Assembly: GCA_030706665.1 (NCBI GenBank)
Contig: JAUZOB010000019.1
Coordinates: 1-19,631, forward strand
Length of the DNA: 19,631 nt
Direction: 5' to 3'
From: Bacteroidota bacterium
Lineage (GTDB): Bacteria; Bacteroidota; Bacteroidia; Bacteroidales; Prolixibacteraceae
How positions within the stretch are numbered: the stretch's first letter is position 1; every line of letters begins with the position of its first letter. The position numbers and the translations under genes are program-made. The notes beneath the pieces were generated by a model. It was not told the origin of the DNA, ran no database searches, and saw only the letters and a program-made list of their open reading frames with translations. Shown here piece after piece: positions 15,523 through 19,631 of the stretch.

Positions 15523-15735
15523 ATTATCAGTAAATTTAAAAATTAGATTCTCCAATAACATTGAAACAACTTCCGCGTACTTCTACTCCGAATATTCTCT
15601 GCCACAATTCACGGTAAACCATTCGCTCTTGACACTAGCGATCATTTATTTTACATTTCTTCTGCCAATAAAGTTTTATTCTTTTTTTTACGGATAATAC
15701 ACTGAATATGTACAAATATTAAATAAAATGTATTT

Positions 15736-15767
15736 CAATTATAGGAAAGTAACATTGTCCCTTCAAA
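15736..15767 (-). promoter_or_regulatory. Candidate promoter of rhaM
   Basis: On the minus strand TTTG (15767-15764), 20 nt, then TATAATTG (15743-15736) is one base from the -7 consensus. It would give a 5' UTR of about 200 nt. No copy of the 32-bp operator is found next to it, so rhaM could instead depend on read-through from the 16164-16134 promoter. Confidence 0.4.
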
Positions 15768-15858
15768 CAAGGAACACACATTGAATTTTGAAAATCATTC
15801 AGGACTCTTAAAGGAGATAAACTACACCGTACCCGTTTTTCCGGTCACTCGATGGTAC

Positions 15859-15886
15859 AAAAAAGGAGGGATATAAAATCCCTCCT
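15859..15886 (-). terminator. Strong terminator on the minus strand between operator copy 2 and rhaM
   Basis: AGGAGGGAT (minus, 15886-15878) pairs perfectly with ATCCCTCCT (15872-15864) around a 5-nt loop and is followed by a T-run (15863-15859). No coding gene precedes it on this strand for over 300 bp, which makes it the 3' end of a candidate non-coding RNA or a leader. Confidence 0.82.
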
Positions 15887-16126
15887 CCACCTAACAAACC
15901 ATTTAACTAACCAAACAAAATGCAACAATTGTCGGTCATTATCTAACTCAAACCAAATCATTCATCTTAACGTCGCGCTATACTCTTATTATTTATTATT
16001 GCATTTAAAACAGAGATTGAAAGTAATACATCAAAAAAACATATTTTAGACTTTCAATACCCTTCTAAATACACCTAAATTCAATCAGAACTACATGCAC
16101 AATGTTTATTAATATTGCTTTTTAAT
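15859..16126 (-). ncRNA. Candidate rhamnose-controlled non-coding RNA or long leader (about 270 nt)
   Basis: A minus-strand transcript from the promoter next to operator copy 2 (start near 16126) would run to the terminator at 15859. The only ORFs inside are very short (up to about 10 codons) or read through the terminator. The last 120 nt before the terminator (about 15999-15880) are strikingly C-poor and G/T-rich, for example GTTTGGTTAGTTAAATGG. This could be a trans-acting RNA, a leader of rhaM controlled by termination, or the stub left after gene loss. I assign no function. Confidence 0.4.
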
Positions 16127-16133
16127 TACAATG

Positions 16134-16164
16134 TGAAAATACACTGATTTTCAATACTGGTCAA
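16134..16164 (-). promoter_or_regulatory. Promoter adjacent to operator copy 2
   Basis: On the minus strand TTG (16164-16162), 20 nt, then TATTTTCA (16141-16134). The -7 box matches four of six conserved positions, so the call rests mainly on the TTG lying 4 bp from the operator, as at the two other copies. Confidence 0.5.
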
Positions 16165-16168
16165 TTCA

Positions 16169-16200
16169 CAAAATGCGCATTTATTTATACAAAATGACAC
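16169..16200 (-). promoter_or_regulatory. Rhamnose-regulon operator, copy 2 (most regular)
   Basis: Plus-strand reading: CAAAATGCGCA, then TTTATTTATA, then CAAAATGACAC. The 7-mer CAAAATG is repeated exactly 21 bp apart (16169 and 16190). 26 of 32 positions equal the 18055 copy and 24 equal the 14884 copy. It points leftward toward a stretch without genes. Confidence 0.72.
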
Positions 16201-16221
16201 CATTTAAAAACCAATAAAACA

Positions 16222-16394
16222 TCAGGATAGTACAGGATACTCCACCTCAAATAATCCATAGTTATTACCTACAAATTGTTCCTTTATCCCTGTATAAATT
16301 GCAACACCTCCAGGTTCAATATTTATTGTTTTGTCATAATCAACACAAACCAGAATAAAAAATATAAAGAGTAATTTTTCATAAATGTCCTCCT
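16222..16394 (-). pseudogene. Remnant of a secreted-protein gene (start and C-terminus in different frames)
   Basis: On the minus strand a strong AGGAGG (16394-16389) precedes ATG at 16382-16380, which opens a signal-peptide-like MKNYSLYFLFWFVLIMTKQ and then stops. In another frame, protein-like sequence NIEPGGVAIYTG, then IKEQFVGNNYGLFEVEYPVLS, runs to a TGA at 16224-16222. This looks like the two ends of a larger exported protein joined by an internal deletion with a frameshift. The C-terminal piece resembles the end of a carbohydrate-active or surface beta-domain protein, but I cannot name the family. It lies 22 bp before operator copy 2. Confidence 0.35.
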
Positions 16395-16524
16395 AATTTT
16401 GTCATGAATCCTAAATATCCTCTTCAAACATTGACATTATCAATAATCAGCTTTACTGCAAAAGATTTAGATCGAGATTCAACAGTTAATCCAAATAGAA
16501 ATTTATTTCAAAACAGAAACAAAT

Positions 16525-16566
16525 AAAAAAGGGTCGTTAAGATTCAACTCCCAACAACCCTTTTTT
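16525..16566 (-). terminator. Terminator downstream of the lactaldehyde reductase gene
   Basis: A6-GGGTcGTT (16525-16538) pairs with AACaACCC-T6 (16553-16566). The C/A mismatch on the plus strand is a U-G pair on the minus strand, where the stem is followed by a T-run, so it is read leftward. It lies about 130 nt after the reductase stop. Confidence 0.8.
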
Positions 16567-16695
16567 CGTTTTTCTTAAGTATTTGAACAACATTCCCAAC
16601 TTTTTAGATTCACCAAACTCCTTCGATTTAGAGGACTTATCTCGTCTTCGTCAGACTTTATAATCAGGAATATGGTTGAAGCCTAAGACAAGAGA

Positions 16696-17856
16696 TTATT
16701 TTGCCTCGAAAGCATTCTTATAAATCTTCTTAATATCTTCAGCGGTAACCTCTCTTGGATTTCCACCAGTACAAACGTCAGCCATAGCTTGTTTTGCGAG
16801 TTTATCAACATCTTCAAGTCTAAAAGCTGTATCTTTCAACATAGGAATTCTCACCTTAACTGATAATTCTTTAATTGCATCCAATGCAGCTTTACGTGCT
16901 TCTTCCAGACTAAGACCTTTTGTATCTTTTCCTAGTGCTTCAGCAATATCACGGAATTTTTCCGGACATACAACAGAATTGTATTCTTCTACAAAAGGTA
17001 ATAGAATTGCATTTGCCACACCATGTGGAAGATCATACTCAGAACCAAGTTGATGTGCCATTGAATGAACTGCTCCTAATCCGCAATTAGAGAATGCCAA
17101 CCCTGCAATGTATGATGCCCATGCCATTTTTGATCTGGCTTCAATATTTTTACCATCATTTACAGCAGTTTCAAGAGATTCTCCAATAAATTTAATAGCC
17201 TCTAAAGCAAGAGTATCAGACAATCTGAAGGCACCTTTCGCAACATAAGCTTCAACTGCATGGGTTAAAGCGTCCATCCCTGTAGCAGCAGTTAATCCGG
17301 CTGGTTTGTTCACCATAAGTTCAGGATCATTAACAGCAATCGTTGCAAGGCAATTAGGATCGACAATAACCATTTTTGTCTTTCTCACCTCATCAGTAAT
17401 TACATAATTGATAGTCACTTCTGAAGCTGTACCTGCTGTAGTATTTACAGCAATAATCGGAGCCGATTTATATTTTGACTTACCTATTCCTTCGTATTCT
17501 ACGATGCTTCCGCCATTAGTATAAAGAATACCAATTGCCTTAGCTGTGTCCTGAGGAGATCCACCTCCAATAGACAATAAACTATCGCAACCTTCTTCTT
17601 TGAACATTCCCAAACCATCGTTTACATTCTTTGTTGTAGGATTTGGCTTTACTTCGTCATAAATTACATAGTTTATATTGGAAGCATCCAATACGTCAGT
17701 TACCATTTTTACGACACCTACTTGTCTCAATATTTTATCGGTAACAATCAGAAGTTTTTTAAATCCAAGATTTTTTACTTCAACCCCAATTTCCTGAATA
17801 GCTCCTGGGCCAATCAGGTTAATTGCAGGCCAATAAATTTTACGAAACGACTCCAT
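16696..17856 (-). CDS. fucO: Iron-dependent alcohol dehydrogenase, lactaldehyde reductase (FucO) type
   Basis: This 386-aa group III (iron-activated) alcohol dehydrogenase is expected to reduce L-lactaldehyde, released by the rhamnulose-1-phosphate aldolase, to L-1,2-propanediol with NADH, which disposes of reducing power in anaerobic growth. The nucleotide-binding motif GGGSPQD is at 97-103. The iron ligands are visible as Asp195 and His199 (GMDALTHAVEAY), His264 and His278 (HSMAHQLGSEYDLPHG); the E. coli FucO ligands are Asp196, His200, His263 and His277. Length matches FucO (about 382 aa). It has its own promoter (18050-18020) with a copy of the rhamnose operator, so it belongs to the same regulon though it is 2.3 kb from rhaT and separately transcribed. 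Other alcohol dehydrogenase substrates remain possible. Confidence 0.92.
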   Translation of the reverse strand: MESFRKIYWPAINLIGPGAIQEIGVEVKNLGFKKLLIVTDKILRQVGVVKMVTDVLDASNINYVIYDEVKPNPTTKNVNDGLGMFKEEGCDSLLSIGGGSPQDTAKAIGILYTNGGSIVEYEGIGKSKYKSAPIIAVNTTAGTASEVTINYVITDEVRKTKMVIVDPNCLATIAVNDPELMVNKPAGLTAATGMDALTHAVEAYVAKGAFRLSDTLALEAIKFIGESLETAVNDGKNIEARSKMAWASYIAGLAFSNCGLGAVHSMAHQLGSEYDLPHGVANAILLPFVEEYNSVVCPEKFRDIAEALGKDTKGLSLEEARKAALDAIKELSVKVRIPMLKDTAFRLEDVDKLAKQAMADVCTGGNPREVTAEDIKKIYKNAFEAK

Positions 17857-18019
17857 ACTCTTTTATTTATTTGATAGTTAGATCCTTTAACAAATTACAG
17901 GATAAGAATCCGCTTTTCATATTCAATGAGAAAATCAGACTTATTAGTAGAGAGAAAGTCATTCCCATCGATTGAAATCCTATAAAAAAGTTTCTTGTCC
18001 CGAGTTTTTCCAGATTCTG

Positions 18020-18050
18020 CGAATGTACTTTTAGCCAAGATGGATGTCAA
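18020..18050 (-). promoter_or_regulatory. Promoter of the lactaldehyde reductase gene
   Basis: On the minus strand TTG (18050-18048), 20 nt, then TACATTCG (18027-18020), one base from the -7 consensus. The predicted start near 18013 gives a 5' UTR of about 155 nt. The operator edge is 4 bp upstream of the TTG. Confidence 0.62.
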
Positions 18051-18054
18051 TAAA

Positions 18055-18086
18055 CAAAATGAGCATTTATTTATACATTCTGACCG
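18055..18086 (-). promoter_or_regulatory. Rhamnose-regulon operator, copy upstream of the lactaldehyde reductase gene
   Basis: Plus-strand reading: CAAAATGAGCA, then TTTATTTATA, then CATTCTGACCG. The first half-site and the central spacer are nearly identical to the 16169 copy (26/32 identities); the second half-site is weaker. Confidence 0.72.
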
Positions 18087-18321
18087 AACAAATGCGCCAT
18101 ATAGTTCACATTTGCTCATTACAATTATTCAAGATCTATAAGATTTTTAAATGTCAGAATACACCTCATATATGGAATACAGAAATGCGACAGCATAGAT
18201 GATACAATAATGAGGATTGAGAACAAATAAGAGTAGCAACAGAAACGAGAAAACAGAATAACGTTCACTTAACCTTAGCATGAAGATCACCCGGTTAAAG
18301 GAGGAATTGAATACTTAAGAG

Positions 18322-18329
18322 TAACTTTG
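18322..18329 (+). promoter_or_regulatory. -7 box of the MFS transporter gene
   Basis: TAACTTTG matches TAnnTTTG fully. No TTG occurs 19-21 nt upstream. The start would be near 18336, leaving a short leader of about 19 nt before the ATG at 18355. Confidence 0.5.
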
Positions 18330-18354
18330 TCCCTGAAAAAGGATCAATTATATT

Positions 18355-19608
18355 ATGCATCAAAAAATTTGGAATAAAAACTTTTTAATACTAACGCTCT
18401 CTAATTTTTTAATTTTCATTTCGTACTATTCGATAATTTCATCATTACCATTATATATATCGAACGAACTGAATGCTCCCAAAAGTTTAGTAGGCTTAGC
18501 TCTTGCTGCTTATACAATTGCCTCCGTTTTTATTCGTCCATTCTCCGGTTTTGCTCTTGATCGATTTGGTCGCAAGCATATTTTATGGATTGCATTGTTT
18601 CTGTATGCAATCATATACAATGGATATCTTCTGGCAACCAGTATGACCCTGATCATTATACTCAGGTTAATCCATGGATTAACCTGGGGAATTACCACAA
18701 TATCCGGTTCAACTGTTACTGTTGACGTTATTCCGGCAGAGAAAAGAGGAGAAGGACTTGGATATTACGGTCTCTCGACAACAATGGGAATGGCCCTGGG
18801 TCCGGTACTCGGTATGTTCATTTCTCATCATTGGGGTTATTCATCCATGTTCTTTTCTGGATTTTGTATCAGCATTGTTGGATTTCTCATCACAACTTTC
18901 ATTTCTTTTCCGAAATCACTCCCCATCAAAAATCAGGAACAATTAGCAATAAGGAATCTGTTCGATCGCAGGTCAATGATACCGTCTTTAAATCTAATGA
19001 TACTCATGGCTCCTTACGGATGTCTTCTTTCGTTTATTGCACTTTATGGTACTGAGATTGGAATCGTCAATGCCTCTTCCTTCTTTTTGGTTTATGCTTT
19101 TGGCATTTCACTTTCAAGATTCTTATCCGGCAAAATATTTGATCATAACGGACCGGCGACCTTAATAACAGAATGTATTCTTTTACTGGCTATTGGATTT
19201 CCCATACTGGCGCTCTATAAAAATCCCGTAGGGTTTTATATTGCTGCATTTATCATCGGCTGCGGGAATGGTGTCATTTTCCCTGTTTTTCAATCAATGG
19301 TAAACAATATTGTATCGGTGGAACGAAGAGGAGTCGGAAACTCAACGTTATTTACAGCTCTTGATTTAGGGATGGGATTCGGGATGCTTCTTTCGGGTAT
19401 CATGGTTCAACATTTTTCTATGACAGTGGCATTTCTGGTTTGTTCGGTGATCTATATTCTCGGATTGTTACTTTTCAGAAAGGTTGTGGTTCCTCATTAT
19501 AACCGACACAATCTATATCCTCATCTTTCAGAAAAAAACAATCCGATACTCAATTGGGGCATAAATAAAATACAACAGATCAGCAATCTAATCCACACAT
19601 CTCATTAG
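18355..19608 (+). CDS. Major facilitator superfamily transporter
   Basis: This 417-aa inner-membrane protein has about twelve predicted helices. MFS motif A is visible in the loop after helix 2 as GFALDRFGRKH (about 60-70), and a motif C-like MGMALGPVLGMF lies in helix 5. IPAEKRGEGLGYYGL follows helix 4, a pattern typical of drug/sugar efflux (DHA1-like, YfcJ/YhhS-type) members. The substrate cannot be told from sequence. It is divergent from the rhamnose reductase gene and has its own promoter; operator copy 3 lies 270 bp upstream and points the other way, so membership in the rhamnose regulon is not supported. The gene is complete, ending in TAG, and is followed by only 23 bases of the window. 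Confidence 0.9.
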   Translation: MHQKIWNKNFLILTLSNFLIFISYYSIISSLPLYISNELNAPKSLVGLALAAYTIASVFIRPFSGFALDRFGRKHILWIALFLYAIIYNGYLLATSMTLIIILRLIHGLTWGITTISGSTVTVDVIPAEKRGEGLGYYGLSTTMGMALGPVLGMFISHHWGYSSMFFSGFCISIVGFLITTFISFPKSLPIKNQEQLAIRNLFDRRSMIPSLNLMILMAPYGCLLSFIALYGTEIGIVNASSFFLVYAFGISLSRFLSGKIFDHNGPATLITECILLLAIGFPILALYKNPVGFYIAAFIIGCGNGVIFPVFQSMVNNIVSVERRGVGNSTLFTALDLGMGFGMLLSGIMVQHFSMTVAFLVCSVIYILGLLLFRKVVVPHYNRHNLYPHLSEKNNPILNWGINKIQQISNLIHTSH

Positions 19609-19631
19609 GCAATTCCCTTTCCTTAATGACA

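Larger units (their letters stand above)
15562..16695. other. 1.1-kb gene-poor region between rhaM and the lactaldehyde reductase gene
   Basis: From left to right it holds the candidate rhaM promoter, the terminator at 15859-15886, a candidate RNA, operator copy 2 with a promoter (16134-16200), a broken gene remnant (16222-16394), and the terminator of the reductase gene (16525-16566). The plus strand at 15882-16000 is G-poor and reads TAACTAACCAAACAAA before an ATG at 15920 that opens only seven codons. It looks like the leader of a lost outer-membrane receptor gene, but this is speculative. Confidence 0.5.
17857..18354. other. Divergent intergenic region between the reductase and MFS genes
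   Basis: It holds the reductase promoter (18020-18050) and operator copy 3 (18055-18086), plus an operator-like half-site ACAAATGCGCC at 18088-18098. Near the right end is the MFS promoter box (18322-18329). I see nothing recognisable between 18120 and 18320. Confidence 0.55.

Noticed and set aside
15523..15561. Longer N-terminus for rhaM (MLLENLIFKFTDN)
   Set aside because: The internal Met gives exactly the family length of 104 aa, with the catalytic His at 22; the extra residues have no counterpart in the family.
15852..16049. 65-codon plus-strand ORF through the G-poor stretch
   Set aside because: It begins inside the terminator stem and reads a biased A/C-rich sequence; the apparent protein is Asn/Thr/His-rich low-complexity.
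17895..18119. 74-codon minus-strand ORF beginning MSKCELYGAFVRSECINK
   Set aside because: It runs across operator copy 3 and the reductase promoter, and its start lies upstream of the predicted transcript start. Its composition is not protein-like and no family is recognised.
1..19631. tRNA or rRNA genes, CRISPR arrays, insertion sequences, phage genes
   Set aside because: None of the expected signals was seen by eye: no T-loop-like GTTCGA-type segments with flanking acceptor stems, no regular short repeats, and no transposase or integrase motifs.

Overview
The window looks like a chromosomal segment from a Bacteroidales-type Bacteroidetes. It is A+T-rich, has almost no Shine-Dalgarno sequences, and shows several good matches to the Bacteroidetes promoter pattern TTG-N19-21-TAnnTTTG. 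It also encodes an S46 dipeptidyl-peptidase of the DPP11 type, a family typical of this phylum. The genus cannot be resolved from the sequence alone. I see no tRNA, rRNA, CRISPR array, transposase or phage gene.

Region 1 (1-4630, minus strand) handles aromatic amino acids. In transcription order it holds a Phe-rich leader peptide and a 41-aa small ORF, then paaK (arylacetate-CoA ligase), a tandem-ACT protein, a second Phe-rich leader peptide with a complete attenuator, pheA (prephenate dehydratase), and a class I/II aminotransferase that runs to the window edge. The pheA attenuator is very clear: a 17-aa peptide (MKTTKTNASFFFFWFSS), a 1:2 hairpin, a 2:3 GC antiterminator and a 3:4 terminator with six U. 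The paaK leader is weaker but has its own promoter. Together they suggest that both Phe synthesis from chorismate and possible Phe synthesis from phenylacetate respond to charged tRNA-Phe.

Region 2 (5029-8407, plus strand) carries a DPP11-like periplasmic peptidase with its promoter and terminator, then a DUF4349-type lipoprotein. The latter ends at a hairpin shared with the converging rhamnose operon.

Region 3 (8462-18086, minus strand) is an L-rhamnose catabolic locus: an iron-dependent lactaldehyde reductase-like gene, rhaM, and the operon rhaT-rhaA-aldolase-kinase-aldolase. One aldolase has an intact class II domain followed by a second domain that has lost its metal and catalytic residues. 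The FGGY kinase has DIGKTNKK rather than the usual rhamnulokinase start.

The best unannotated signal here is a 32-bp element present three times (14884-14915, 16169-16200, 18055-18086). It is a 21-bp-phased direct repeat, and each copy sits exactly 4 bp upstream of a minus-strand -33 TTG, as expected for an AraC-type activator site. Two copies drive rhaT and the reductase. The third points at a stretch with no gene that ends in a strong terminator about 270 nt downstream, which is a candidate non-coding RNA or long leader. A small broken gene remnant lies just upstream of that third copy.

Region 4 (18322-19608, plus strand) is a divergently transcribed MFS transporter with its own promoter.
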